A stretch of DNA of 64,000 nucleotides from Phialophora verrucosa (GCA_002099365.1 MSED01000003.1:1302001-1366000), one strand, 5' to 3'; shown: positions 44,157 through 55,682, numbered from the stretch's first letter. Notes: generated from the sequence alone by a model not told the origin. Numbers and translations: made by a program.

Positions 44157-44468
44157 ATGTCTCAACTCAGGACCTCCAAACGGTACTATGCCGAGTACCA
44201 GCGCGCACTCGAGAAAGCAGTTGACCGGCCCAAGTCAACACCACCATCTACCACTTCGTCACGAACCTCCTCAGCGACCTCGCTCCAACCGACGTCCCCA
44301 GTTGCAGAGTGGTGCCATCAAATGCACATGATACAGAACCGAAAATACCAATGGTGTGAAGGTTGCTACCCCCGGCCGGCACCACCACCATCCACTGTCA
44401 AAGTCCCCTCACAGAAGGTCTTGCAACAATCAAGGAGGACGAACGAACCTGGTCATGCGTACCAATAG
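44157..44468 (+). CDS. Hypothetical small protein with CxxC motif
   Basis: A 103-codon frame. The ATG has a good context (ACCAACATGTC). The protein is Ser/Thr/Pro-rich with a compact segment WCHQMHMIQNRKYQWCEGC, in which C-X2-C and a preceding WC could coordinate a metal. No signal peptide or membrane segment. I do not recognise the family. Gene status is uncertain; a lineage-specific small protein or a chance frame are both possible. Confidence 0.4.
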   Translation: MSQLRTSKRYYAEYQRALEKAVDRPKSTPPSTTSSRTSSATSLQPTSPVAEWCHQMHMIQNRKYQWCEGCYPRPAPPPSTVKVPSQKVLQQSRRTNEPGHAYQ

Positions 44469-44639
44469 ACTTTGATCCGGCATGAAACATCGGCGCGAAG
44501 TATTTGTATGAGCTTTAGCAAGGTGTTGAGGAGTTTCGAGGCGGCAAGAAGCTTCAATAGTCTTTAGACACATGGTTGACAATTTATGAATACACTTTTG
44601 CACATTCATGAGTTAGACAGACGGATCTTCTAATTACTG

Positions 44640-45300
44640 TCATGAACTGCCCTGAAAGGCCCTCGTGTTGGCAGCCTTCAGTTTCTCGATCTGCTCCTGG
44701 AATCTCTGCTCAAATGCTTCCTGTCTGAAGACCTGTATCCGAGTTGGTATGTCAGTGCCAATAGTCTGTGGGGCATCCGTCGTGCGTACGTACCTTCGTA
44801 GCGTCAAGTGCCGTCGGCTGCCCAATCTCGGGATCGGCTCCGGCATCCAACAGAATATCGACGATTTCCGACTCGTTTTTGAAGACAACGCCTGCCAGGA
44901 TCGACTGGCCCTTATCGTTCAACCGATTGGGGTCTGCGCCATGCTTGACCAAGAGTGAGGCCAAGGGCGCGTGGCCATGGTAAGATGCAAGCATAAGCTG
45001 AGCGGGTTAGTCACACCACTTGTCAGAAGTGTCGCCTCTCAGTCTGGGGAAGTCCCGACCATGACCGGATGGAGGGAACCAATGCCGCGCCTTACCGCCG
45101 CCGGGCTAAGGACTCACCAGGGTGTCGCCTTTGTCGTTCGTCAGGTTTGCAGGCAGCCCCCGCGGCAGAGCCTGCTCAAAGATCTCTGTCTGACCCGACC
45201 TGGCCGCGTCAAAGAATCTCCCCGCTAGAGCGATGGCCTCGGGCGGGAGTTCGTCTGCTGATTGTGGGACTGCTGCCCCGACAGGCGGAGCGGAATCCAT
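44640..45300 (-). CDS. Ankyrin-repeat protein, about 159 aa
   Basis: Exons (minus strand) are 45118..45300, 44794..44997 and 44640..44732, with introns of 120 and 61 bp. The start at 45300 gives MDSAPPVGAAVPQSADELPPE. Ankyrin repeats follow: AARSGQTEIFEQALPRGLPANLTNDKGDTL, LASYHGHAPLASLLVKHGADPNRLNDKGQSIL, and VFKNESEIVDILLDAGADPE. A helical C-terminal tail ends AFQGSS. Small ankyrin proteins of this form act as protein-binding modules; the partner is unknown. Phase-0 introns and family pattern support the model well. It is divergent from the peroxiredoxin gene. Confidence 0.85.
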
Positions 45301-46137
45301 CCCCGGTCTCAATGAGTATGCTGTTGCTGACAGCGGAGGAGGGATCGGTCTTGGAGGTGCTTGGCCAGTATATATGCCTGGTCTAGACTTCTCGAGATCC
45401 GGGGAAACATAGAACAAGGAGCGACCGGTGATTTATCGGGATGACGTCGATATCTGCTCGTTCCAGCGCCTTTGCTGACAGTCTTGTAACTGGTGGATGT
45501 GCGCATACCTGATGCGAGTAAGCTACAACGGCCGGCTTTCCGAGCGCGGCTCATGGCAGGACCGCGGGTTATAGGGCGAGGCTGTCTTGCAAAGTGTCCA
45601 TTCTACTCGTACCAGGTACGGAGTACGAGGAACATGGAGGCTGTGCAGCCTTCCACGTGAATTCCAAGGCTGAAGGACGCCGAGCCGCTGCGATCGAATG
45701 GGAATAGCGCACCTCGGATTGCGTGCTCAGGGATATCGCTGATTGTCCGAACTGAGACCTTGGTGGACCCGTTCCTCCCATCGCTGACTTGCTCCTGCAT
45801 CTAAGACTCCTCCCACGACGGTACTGCTGATGCCATAAGAGCTGTCGCATGCATCATGAGGGGCAAGCTATCAGCACGACTTTGGCTGGTCCCTGCCCCT
45901 CACTGGGTGCAGGGATTCGGCCGCCCAAGGGCTCGAGTGTTATGATCGAAAAAAGATTTGTCGTCGCCATATGAGCCCAGGTTTCTTCGCCAAACTTCTT
46001 TTTGCGACTGGCACTTGACTGACCACCTATTTAATCACGCTCTATTGCCGCTCTAGATCCTCGATTGTCTTCTTACTCCGCGCCGCACAGGATAATACTC
46101 CTCCCAGATCACAATACAACACAACACAACAGTCAAG
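45301..46137. promoter_or_regulatory. Divergent region between the ankyrin and peroxiredoxin genes
   Basis: About 840 bp. It carries stress-response-type pentamers AGGGG at 45859..45863 and CCCCT at 45896..45900, roughly 240-280 bp before the peroxiredoxin start. They match the STRE core. Role inferred. Confidence 0.4.
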
Positions 46138-46884
46138 ATGGGTTCTACTGGTCGTCCTGAACCGTAAGTGTTTTCCACAGTGCTCGACGGCGTTCATTTA
46201 CTGACGGTTGCCATGTCTAGTCTGCGCTTGGGCTCCATTGCCCCCAACTTCAAAGCCGAGACCACCAAAGGTCCTATTGACTTCCACGAGTTCATCGGCA
46301 ACAACTGGGTCGTCCTGTTCTCCCACCCTGAAGATTTCACCCCCGTCTGCACCACCGAGCTGGGCGCATTTGCCAAATTAGAACCCGAGTTCACAAGAAG
46401 AGGCGTCAAGTTAATCGGTCTTTCAGCGAACACCATCGACAGCCATGGACAGTGGATTCAGGACATCAATGAGATCAGCGGCAGCGACCTGCAATTTCCT
46501 ATAATTGGAGACAAGCAGAGACAAATTGCTCTGCTCTACGATATGTTGGACCAGCAGGATGCCACCAATGTTGACGAGAAGGGCATTGCGTTCACCATCC
46601 GATCAGTCTTCGTCATCGACCCCAAGAAGACTATCCGCACGATTCTCTCCTACCCTGCTTCAACTGGCCGCAACACGGCTGAGGTCCTTCGAATCGTCGA
46701 CTCTCTGCAGACCGGCGACAAGCACAAGGTTACCACTCCCATCAACTGGGTTCCCGGCGATGACGTGATTGTCCACCCTAGCGTCAAGACCGAGCAGGCA
46801 AAGGAGATCTTCCCGGAGATGAAGATCATCAAGCCCTACCTGCGCACGACACCCTTGCCCAAGGACAAGACCAGCGCTGCTTGA
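46138..46884 (+). CDS. 1-Cys peroxiredoxin (Prx6 type)
   Basis: Reduces hydrogen peroxide and organic hydroperoxides. Exons are 46138..46163 and 46221..46884 (57-bp intron), giving 229 aa. The peroxidatic cysteine is in TPVCTTELG at about residue 52. The C-terminal block typical of the Prx6 group is present. No second catalytic cysteine is apparent, as expected for 1-Cys enzymes. There is no classical presequence; fungal homologues may be cytosolic or mitochondrial. The short 5' exon (MGSTGRPEP) matches family starts. Confidence 0.94.
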
Positions 46885-47907
46885 ATGACAGCGGCGGCAA
46901 TTTGGAAAAACTCGGCTTAGGTTTCCAGAACGTGGAACTCATTCCCCCCAGGTAGCTAGCGCATCGAGAGACCATGGAAATAAGTAGCTTAATCCGAATC
47001 AAATTCACTTTCTTGAGACACGCGACTGGTCATGAAGTACGTGATATTGCTGCGATCCTCGGCGCTTGCATCGCGGGCCTCCATTACCATTGAAATAGGG
47101 TCGTCGGCATACGCCACAGATCGCCTTCCTGCGTCATGTGCTGCCAGATCTCACGGAAGCGACAGCGACAGCAGCTCTACAACCCTTGACCCTGGTCTGA
47201 GAGGGAGCTGACTATCGAAGAAGGAAGCAGAAAGACCCGTCCGTGCCATTGGCTGACGGCCCTTTAAACGCGTGCTAGAAGCCGGCTTGGCATTTGCCGC
47301 ACTCCACCGCCGCCCCCATGCTGAGAGTCGCAGGTCATCTAGACCTTCGAGGCACAATCCTCGCTACACAATCCCATAATATCCCATATCAGAATCCTCT
47401 TGCACCCACCGACATAGTTGTACAGGCCTCTATTTCATTTCCCCTCGTATCAGGCTCGAGAGACCGGTGCTGGGCGCTCTGTCCTCGATCGGTTGTCCTC
47501 GCGTTCTGGCCGACAGATTTCTTCAACCGCCCCCCTTTCTTTTGACGTCGGCTGAAGTGACACGGAAAAGGACAACCCTTCACGAAAACAGCGACATCCC
47601 GAGACAACTTCTTTGTCCTCCCGGTAAGTGACTTTCTTGATAGCACCCAGCTTGCATTGGCGCTTGACGACGCTTTGCGTACCCGATTCTGATCGTAACT
47701 GCTTGACCGTTCGGCGCCGGCGAGCGAACTCGTGTTCATCCCCTCTACATCCTTGCTCCGGGATTCGAAAGGAGGGACAATGCAATCATGCTACTTTGCA
47801 GACACTGTCGTTTTGTACCCCTCGATCGTTCGTCGGTAGCTTCTGCAATTGTCACGGTCGTTATCATTCGTTTATCTCACGTCCGCCTGAGAACCGAGTT
47901 GACCATA
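46885..47907. other. Intergenic region and probable long leader of the kelch regulator
   Basis: About 1 kb. C/T-rich near 47390..47560, as in long fungal leaders. No gene is supported; open frames here are short and carry no domain. Confidence 0.4.
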
Positions 47908-50900
47908 ATGGTTAGGTTCCGACGAAAAAGTGCTGGCAGGCAAGGCTCTATACCGTGGACGTACAGCAAGCGGTTCTTGACTTCACATCTCGACCCGCCA
48001 TCGCCGGAAGAACACAGTTGGCCGCCGACTCCGCCCTCGACCACCGGCGGCGTCTCGGCGTCAACTACCCCCAACGTCTTTTCAAACTGGCACGACCCTT
48101 CCTCACTGTCCTTAATAGCAGAGGACACCACTAGCAGCCTCAAGCCGCGACATATACCGATCGATGTCTCGAAGTACCGATTGACGAAATTACCGATTCA
48201 TGATTATGTGCCAACCCCGTCAACGAAGTCTCCGATCTCAGCACGCTTGCCACGATATGTACCCATAATCATCCCGGATTTTGCGCAGCCACCAATCACC
48301 AGAGAATTGCGCACTGCCGCCTCGGAGGCCGACTTACGGACGGTCCGACCGACTAATTCCTCACCAACGACACCAACTGTAGAGAACTATTCCGAGAGAC
48401 TGAGGCACTCGGATGAGGCTGCTCGCCTTGTCACACCAACGCAACCACATACCGAGAAGAAATCTACACCGCTTTCGCAGATAGAAATGAACAACAGCCA
48501 GGTAAGCCTCGTTGCTTCCGAGGCGAGCAACGAGGGCGCGCCAGGGAATCAGCCTCTCAATGGGGTTGGGGGCAGTATTGGCATACCTTCGTCAGGCCCT
48601 CAGCAAAGTACTGCTCCCACTAACTTGTCAGGATTGGTTTGCAATGTGCATAGGACCACAGGTGACGAACCGCATGCGTTGGTGGGAGCAGCCACGACGA
48701 TCTTGGGGGACAAACTGTACGTCTTTGGGGGTCGCATTCACTCAAGGACGAAACCGCAGTTGACTTCAGACCTGTATGAACTGGACCTCATCCGCCGACA
48801 CTGGACCCGGATTGACGCCCTCGGAGATATACCGCCACCGCGATACTTCCACAGCGTCTGCGCCCTTGGAGATTCGAAGTTGGTGTGCTACGGTGGCATG
48901 GCCCCTAAGGCGCCACCCAGAAATGGCATCAACGGCCAAGGTGCAAAGGCAGCTGCTGAAGGACAATCCGAGGTGGCCGTCATGTCTGACATTCATGTCT
49001 TTGATGTGCCGACAAAGAAGTGGACGCTGATATCCACATCTGAAAAGCCTCAAGGGAGATATGCCCACTGTGCGGCCATTCTTCCATCCTCTGCCACATT
49101 CACCTCCGCCAACGCACCGCTCTCGGCCATCCTGCACAACCCCCCTTCCGCAGATCCTCATTCTGGTACACTGGGAGTACAGCTAGATGGCACTGGAGGT
49201 GCGGAAATGGTTGTGGTTGGTGGCCAGGATGACAGTAACAACTACATCGAACAAATCAGCGTCTTCAACCTGCGGAATCTGAAGTGGACGAATACAACTG
49301 CATGGGATCGCAAATGCGGTGCGTACAAGAGCATGGTATCGCCCCTGACAGGACTGTCGGCCGAATTGATCGGACGCGGCGTGCCGTTGAGCGACTCACA
49401 AGTGCAGAGGGCAAGTTCGCGACCTGGGACTTCCATGCTTATATATTCCAACTACAATTTCTTAGATGTCAAGCTGGAGTTGCAGATCAGGTTGCCTGAT
49501 GGATCGATGATCGAGAAGCCCATGACTGGCTCAGTTTCTCCGCCAGGACTGCGGTTCCCAAACGGAGGGATCATCGATGGCCATTTCGTGGTAAGCGGGA
49601 CTTACTTGACGTCTTCCAAACACGAGTATGCATTATGGGCGCTTGATCTGAAGACCCTGACCTGGGCGCGCATTGACACCCACGGGTCCATTTTCTCTCA
49701 AGGCAGCTGGAATCGGGGCGTTTTGTGGAACCGCAGGAATACATTCGTCATTCTGGGCCATCGGAAGCGGAGTCTTGTTGACGACTACAACCATCGAAGG
49801 ATCAATTTCAGCCACGTCTGCATGGTCGAGTTGGAAGCTTTCGGCCTCTACGACAATCCCAGAAGAGAGGCCTCCACTTCAGGCTACGTATCAGTGTCAG
49901 CCCCGGCGATTCCACTGTCCATGCAAACAGGTATGCCGAGTCTGGCTGCTGGAGGTCGACCGTTCAACAATACCGCTGAGCAATTGGGCCAGGCAGCGTT
50001 GGCGCTAGCGGAACTTTCAGACATGGAGATTGTGGCGCTGGGCGGCGAGAAGATTCCGTGCAACTCCTACCTTCTGTCGAGGCGGTGGGGGCCATTCTTC
50101 AATCAGCTTCTGGTCGAGTCGGCAACTCCTCATGACACCGCCAGTCTATCTGACGGAACAACTCTACGGCCCAGCATGCGATCGCAGCAGAGTCGCAACT
50201 CTTCTCTGACAATCACTCCGTCTGTGGCGAACGGCCTGTCCGCCTCAGCGTCCATGGGAGATGGAATTCTGGATCCGCAGCGCTCATTGAGTCGATCCAC
50301 AACCCGAACACTCACGGAGCTGCCCAATACCACCAACGTACCACCGTCGGGTCGCCCCAGGTCATTGTACCTACCTCATATGGCTCCAACGATTCACTTA
50401 CTGCTGCATTTCCTCTATACATCTTCCTTACCCCCGGCGGGGTCCCCGATGTGTACACCGCATACACTGTGTTCGCTGTTGCAAATGGCAAGACCTTACC
50501 AGATTGATGGACTTCTGGAAGCAACGGTCGAGCGATTGCATGAGGTCCTGGACGGGCGCAATTCAGCGGCAGTATTCAATGCCGCAGCCATGGCGGCAGG
50601 GGGTGGTCGAGGCCTTCAAGGCACCGCAGGCGGTGTGTTGGCAAATATGGGTCGGCGGGAAAGTGAGGCAACAACAATAGGAGACTCGCTGTCCAACAAA
50701 ACTGCCGGACTCAAACTTACCACAAGCTACGAAGAAGCCAGCAGGAAGCGAGGCCATGGCAAGACGAGCTCAGTCGACTCGGCATCGACGGCGACTTCGG
50801 CTTCCACATCAACTGATATGTCGCATACCGACACCGAGACTTCGCTGAATGAAAATGGCGATCCAAGCGGAAAGGGAGAAAGAGAGTCTCGCGAGATCTG

Positions 50901-51003
50901 GACGGGAGATCTGAGTTCGGTGATTGGGCTGCAGAAACGGGGGCTCAGAGGGTTGATGGAAGGGCGACGGTTGAGGGAGAGGGCGAATACGGGCGGTGAA
51001 TAG
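47908..51003 (+). CDS. Mds3/Pmd1-like kelch-repeat regulator
   Basis: A single-exon protein of about 1031 aa starting at MVRFRRKSAGRQGS; an upstream in-frame ATG at 47788 would add 40 residues of unlike composition, so 47908 is preferred. A kelch-type beta-propeller occupies the middle (LYVFGGRIHSRTKP, YFHSVCALGDSKLVCYGGMAP, VVVGGQDDSNNYIEQISVF, FVVSGTYLTSSKHEYALW). The block HRKRSLVDDYNHRRINFSHVCM and LADMEI-like sequence followed by GGEKIPCNSYLLSRRWGPFF resemble fungal Mds3/Pmd1, negative regulators of sporulation and pH/nutrient response. The C-terminal part has a BTB-like segment and a Ser/Thr-rich tail. Cytosolic; precise targets unknown. Confidence 0.82.
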   Translation: MVRFRRKSAGRQGSIPWTYSKRFLTSHLDPPSPEEHSWPPTPPSTTGGVSASTTPNVFSNWHDPSSLSLIAEDTTSSLKPRHIPIDVSKYRLTKLPIHDYVPTPSTKSPISARLPRYVPIIIPDFAQPPITRELRTAASEADLRTVRPTNSSPTTPTVENYSERLRHSDEAARLVTPTQPHTEKKSTPLSQIEMNNSQVSLVASEASNEGAPGNQPLNGVGGSIGIPSSGPQQSTAPTNLSGLVCNVHRTTGDEPHALVGAATTILGDKLYVFGGRIHSRTKPQLTSDLYELDLIRRHWTRIDALGDIPPPRYFHSVCALGDSKLVCYGGMAPKAPPRNGINGQGAKAAAEGQSEVAVMSDIHVFDVPTKKWTLISTSEKPQGRYAHCAAILPSSATFTSANAPLSAILHNPPSADPHSGTLGVQLDGTGGAEMVVVGGQDDSNNYIEQISVFNLRNLKWTNTTAWDRKCGAYKSMVSPLTGLSAELIGRGVPLSDSQVQRASSRPGTSMLIYSNYNFLDVKLELQIRLPDGSMIEKPMTGSVSPPGLRFPNGGIIDGHFVVSGTYLTSSKHEYALWALDLKTLTWARIDTHGSIFSQGSWNRGVLWNRRNTFVILGHRKRSLVDDYNHRRINFSHVCMVELEAFGLYDNPRREASTSGYVSVSAPAIPLSMQTGMPSLAAGGRPFNNTAEQLGQAALALAELSDMEIVALGGEKIPCNSYLLSRRWGPFFNQLLVESATPHDTASLSDGTTLRPSMRSQQSRNSSLTITPSVANGLSASASMGDGILDPQRSLSRSTTRTLTELPNTTNVPPSGRPRSLYLPHMAPTIHLLLHFLYTSSLPPAGSPMCTPHTLCSLLQMARPYQIDGLLEATVERLHEVLDGRNSAAVFNAAAMAAGGGRGLQGTAGGVLANMGRRESEATTIGDSLSNKTAGLKLTTSYEEASRKRGHGKTSSVDSASTATSASTSTDMSHTDTETSLNENGDPSGKGERESREIWTGDLSSVIGLQKRGLRGLMEGRRLRERANTGGE

Positions 51004-51601
51004 GGTCGACTTCTGTGTCCACCGCAGCCTCCGAAGCATACGACGAGTAGCTAGAAACCGACTGTACACAGTGAAATGAAGGGTCGCGAGAAAAGAACTG
51101 TGACAAGCACGTGCTCCGGATCTGATCTTGGTTGTTTTGCATGTGATGCTGCTGTCAGTTGCAGTGGCAGATTGATTGCGGTGGAGAAACCACAAGGAGA
51201 TGCCGAGGCACGTTGTCAACGTGGCATTTGTCGACATCGTCAGGGAAACATCATCTGACCATCAACAACGAATAACAAACCAAGCATTACGACCTTGCTC
51301 ATTGGGCCAGGCGTCATCGAGCGTCCGGAGTCTCCAGTTCCTTCTTGTTCTGGGGCAGAAGCGTGACCCGAGATTACTATGTATGTGCCTGGCATGTGAA
51401 AGGCATGTCAATCTGAGGTTTGACGTCGGAGTTGCAACACTGCATTCCTTCCACTTTTCTTCTTGCTTTGGTACTTCTACAACACCTCGATCAGGTCTGT
51501 CTTCTTGCCTTTAACTCGTGTTTGCTTCTGGCTGTCTGGCTTGTGCTGCTCGACCGCGCAACTCCCATTTGTCCTTAGACTTCCACGCTCCAGTGATCAA
51601 A
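51004..51601. other. Intergenic region upstream of the cytochrome b5-dehydrogenase gene
   Basis: About 600 bp of promoter and leader with pyrimidine-rich patches near 51440..51600. No gene recognised. Confidence 0.4.
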
Positions 51602-53430
51602 ATGTCCAAGCGCCTGTCGGCCGCCGACGTGGCATCTCACAACAAAGCAGATAATCTCTATATCATCGTCGACGAGGACGTCTACGACCTGACGAAGTTT
51701 CAGGACGAGCATCCAGGTATGCCAGGCATCGATCCGCACGCTCCCGAATGACGTATACTAACGGAAATGCAGGTGGAAAAAAGAGTGAGTTCTGACCTGC
51801 GCTCAGGGACGCATTAGCCCTCTCTAACGTCGCGGCGCAGTCCTCCAACGTGTGGCCGGCAAGGACGCCTCAAAACAGTTCTGGAAATACCACAATGAGA
51901 GCATCCTCAAGAAGTACAAGGGGAAGTTGCAGGTTGGATCGTTAGACACCAAGAAGGTCGAGGCCCCGCCGACTCCTCCTGCCACACCTCCTGCGGAAAA
52001 GCAGCAGGAGAAGAAGGTGCAGCCGCAAGCAGAGCCCGGCACTGTTGCGCCCGCACCTGGTCCGTCCGCGGCGGAAGAGGCCGAGGCAATGGAGCCCTTT
52101 GGTTCTCTGATTCCGTTCGGCGACCCGAGTTGGTATCAAGGTGTAGGTCAAGCATCAGCACGCGGCTGTGCCGTTTTCGAGCTAACCCACCGCCTAGTAC
52201 CACTCACCTTACTACAACGAAACGCACGCCGCCCTCCGCGCCGAAGTTCGAGAATGGGTCGAGAGCGAGCTCGAACCCTACGTGACTGAATGGGACGAGG
52301 GCAAGAAAGTCCCTGATAAGTTCTATAAGCAGCTCGGCGAGCGAGGCTACCTTGCCGGTCTTCTGGGCGTCAAATACCCTACGCATCTGGTCAAGAACAC
52401 GGTCAAGAGCGTACCTCCCGAGAAGTGGGATCTCTTCCATGAGATGCTCTTCACGGACGAATTATCACGGACTGGCTCTGGCGGCCTCGTTTGGAATCTG
52501 CTCGGTGGCTTTGGAATCGGGTGCCCGCCGCTGATCAAGTACGGCAAGAAGGAGCTCGTCAACCGCATCTTACCGGGTATTCTCTCGGGAGACAAGAGAA
52601 TCTGCTTGGCTATTACGGAACCCGATGCCGGCTCCGACGTCGCCAATCTCACCTGCGAGGCGAAGTTGTCGGAAGACGGTAAGCATTTCATCGTCAACGG
52701 GGAGAAAAAGTGGATCACCAACGGCATCTGGTGCGACTATTTCACCACCGCGGTCAGGACCGGTGGCCCTGGGATGGGTGGTATCAGCCTCTTGTTGATT
52801 GAGCGGACTGAGGGCGTCAGCACGCGCCGGATGGACTGCCAAGGTGTCTGGAGCAGCGGAACTACATACATCACCTTTGAGGATGTCAAGGTCCCAGTGG
52901 AGAACGTGCTGGGCAAGGTCAACAAGGGATTCCAGGTGATCATGACCAACTTCAACCACGAGCGGGTGGGCATCATCATCCAATGCCTGCGCTTCTCTCG
53001 CGTCTGCTACGAGGAAAGCGTCAAGTATGCGTCGAAACGACAGACGTTTGGCCAGAAGCTGATCAACCACCCCGTCATCCGCATGAAGCTGGCGCACATG
53101 GCTCGTCAGATCGAAGCAAGCTACAACTGGCTGGAGAACATCATCTACCAGTGTGAGCGCATGGGCGAAACCGAGGCCATGCTGAGACTAGGCGGTGCCA
53201 TCGCCGGCCTCAAAGCTCAAGCCACCACTACGTTTGAGTTCTGCACGAAGGAGGCCGCTCAGGTCTTCGGTGGTCTGGCTTACTCGAGAGGTGGTCAGGG
53301 CGGAAAGATTGAGCGGCTGTACCGCGACACCCTGGCTTATAAGATCCCCGGCGGAAGTGAGGAGATTATGCTGGATCTCAGTATGCGTCAGAGTCTCAAG
53401 GTGCACAAAGCGCTGGGAATGAAGCTATAG
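51602..53430 (+). CDS. Cytochrome b5-acyl-CoA dehydrogenase fusion
   Basis: Fungal flavoprotein that oxidises an acyl-CoA thioester, with an N-terminal heme module. Exons are 51602..51716, 51773..51784, 51841..52142 and 52198..53430; the second exon is only 12 nt, flanked by two 56-bp introns. The product is 553 aa. The cytochrome b5 domain (residues 1 to about 75) has heme-ligand His in DEHPGGKK and in FWKYHNES. A Pro/Ala/Glu linker (PPTPPATPPAEKQQEKK) leads to the dehydrogenase: LAITEPDAGSDVANL and WITNGIWCDYFTTAV for FAD and substrate binding, RQTFGQKL, and QVFGGLAY near the C-terminus. No targeting signal is apparent. Substrate chain length is unknown. Confidence 0.93.
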
Positions 53431-54342
53431 GGTGTCTGCACTGTAACGACACCTGAGCATCAAAAGAAAGCAAGGCATTGAGCATCGATTCAAGCATGGA
53501 TATGGACAAGATATGGATGGGCAACATACTTTTGGATTGCGATCATTCTGCACAGTGCCCACCCAGTACTGCGTGCTGTGTACTGTCTACTCGTACGACA
53601 TTCTGCCTGCTTGTGCTTCGCTTTGCTTCTCTCTCTCCCGTGTACTCGTAGCTTCTCTCGGGCTTACGACACCAACTATGGACGTTGGCATGATCCATGC
53701 TCCTGGTGGATGCCCAGTACAAGCAGGCCCGATCCTGGTTGGCAGAGTTTCAGGCGGGGTACTCAGAAGCCCTTGCAAGCGTTGCCGTCATGCAGGTACG
53801 TCACCAACCCGACCAACGCCGCTGTGAGAAATTTTCAGGCTCTGGCAAGCTCTGGCTTCCCTTGCTGGATGCGAGCAATTCCCCTGCATGGTCGGGCGAA
53901 GCGAGGGATAGCACAAGCATCTGACCTCTGACCTGAATGTTGTGTCGAAAACTCTTTACTGTGGTGCCAGTCAGCCCATCAATGGGATTCAATGCGACAG
54001 GCCCACCTGAAGGTTGCTGCAAATGCCACCCACCCACTGCTCTCTTCTCAAGGTTTCCATCCCCAGTTCTTTTGCTCCATGTCAAGCCCTGCGCCTCGAT
54101 CTTGCCGCCACTCGATTGCGCCAGGGTGTGCAGAGTAAGTAACGTTACGAGTTAGGGCTTTCCGCGTGTCAAGGATTTGCCCCAACGATCCCGCAGACTG
54201 CGCTTGCTACATATATCCGGTTGCTTCTCTTGCGCCTTCTTTGTCTTGCAAGCATCTGATTGTCTACTATCGCACTGATAATCTCCATTGGATCCCTCCC
54301 TCGAGCACATTCGTTACAAGCACAGAATAGCATATACTCAAC
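53431..54342. other. Intergenic region
   Basis: About 910 bp between the dehydrogenase stop and the glucanase start. Overlapping frames of 60-117 codons have no domain support. TATATATCC near 54210 may be a TATA element for the glucanase. Confidence 0.4.
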
Positions 54343-55254
54343 ATGCGGACTTCACAGATTCTCGCCCTTGTGGCTGCCCTTCCTTCTACTCTTGCCGCCT
54401 ACAAGGGCTTCAATTACGGATCGACGGGCAATGATCAGGCGGCGTTTGAAGGACAATTCAACTCGGCAAAGGCCCTAGGCTTTACCTCTGCCCGGTTATA
54501 CACAATGATCCAGGATGCCACTACAAATTCGCCCATTTCAGCCATCCCAGCAGCAATCAATACCGGCACTTCTCTCCTTCTTGGTTTATGGGCTTCCGGC
54601 GGCGATGCTCAGTTCGCAAACGAGATCGCCGCCCTTAAGGCTGCCATTTCACAGTATGGAACACCCTTCACCGACCTGATCGCTGGAATCAGTGTTGGCA
54701 GTGAAGATATCTACCGCGTCACACCCATTGGTATCTCAAACAATGCCGGAGTGGGTGTCGGCCCAGATGTCATCTCCAACTATGTCGGCCAAGTCCGATC
54801 AGCCATCGCTGGTACCTCCGCAGAAGGCAAGCCTGTTGGCCACGTCGACACGTACAATGTTTGGACCAACTCTAGCCAGAACGCTTTGATTGGAGCCGTC
54901 GATTTCCTAGGCGTCGACGCCTATCCTTACTACGAGACGACAAAAGCAAACAGCATCGGGAACGCCAATGCTACCTTCTGGGATGATTATGACCAGACCG
55001 TCGCAGTCGCTCAAGGCAAGCCGGTCTGGATCACCGAGACTGGTTGGCCCGTGTCGGGTCCAGCCAGCGGAGAAGCCGTTGCGTCGGTCGAGAACGCACA
55101 GACTTACTACGACGAGGTCGGCTGCACTGCGTTTGGCCAGAACATCGACACCTGGTGGTACATCCTTCAAGACACCGGCAGCTCGCCCAGCTTTGGTGTT
55201 GTTGGCGCTGGCAGTCCTCCTCCCACCACGCCAATCTATCCTCTTACTTGCTAG
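54343..55254 (+). CDS. Secreted glucan endo-1,3-beta-glucosidase (GH17)
   Basis: Cell-wall beta-1,3-glucan hydrolase or transglycosylase. Single exon, 303 aa. The signal peptide MRTSQILALVAALPSTLAA precedes the mature start YKGFNYGST. GH17 catalytic residues are the general acid Glu at about residue 121 (ISVGSED) and the nucleophile Glu at about 232 (ITETGWPVSG). TWWYILQDT follows. There is no GPI tail, so it is secreted or loosely wall-bound, unlike the anchored family members. Possible use in wall remodelling or in nutrient acquisition. Confidence 0.95.
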   Translation: MRTSQILALVAALPSTLAAYKGFNYGSTGNDQAAFEGQFNSAKALGFTSARLYTMIQDATTNSPISAIPAAINTGTSLLLGLWASGGDAQFANEIAALKAAISQYGTPFTDLIAGISVGSEDIYRVTPIGISNNAGVGVGPDVISNYVGQVRSAIAGTSAEGKPVGHVDTYNVWTNSSQNALIGAVDFLGVDAYPYYETTKANSIGNANATFWDDYDQTVAVAQGKPVWITETGWPVSGPASGEAVASVENAQTYYDEVGCTAFGQNIDTWWYILQDTGSSPSFGVVGAGSPPPTTPIYPLTC

Positions 55255-55682
55255 AGCATCGCTGAAGAGGAAATACATGTGGACACGAAACGAATAAATG
55301 GGATCAGGGTACGAGGACAAGAATCCTTGGATAAGTCATAAACCAGTATAGACATTAGTAATGAAAATATAATTCAAGCAAGAGGAATTGATCGAACGTC
55401 GTGATCGTGATCGTGATCATGCACTGAGTGAATCGTGATGAGGTTTACGACGTGAGCTCACGAGCCAATCAAAATCGCCACAGCCAAGCGCACTAGTCCT
55501 TGTTGGCACATGTCAACAAGGACGGAGTAAACAACGCTTCACTCGAGTCTCGACTTCTTCTCATCCCCGCATTCTTCCAATGCTCAACAACAAACTCTCT
55601 TGCTTCCCAAATGTTGTCCTCCATCTGCAGTTGGATTAACGCTTGAAACAACCACCGCAACGCGACTTCGAGAGCAATCAAG
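55255..55682. other. Intergenic region with GTGATC repeat
   Basis: About 430 bp. A short tandem GTGATC-type repeat lies near 55399..55422. A bidirectional-looking leader is possible, but no other element is clear. Confidence 0.4.
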
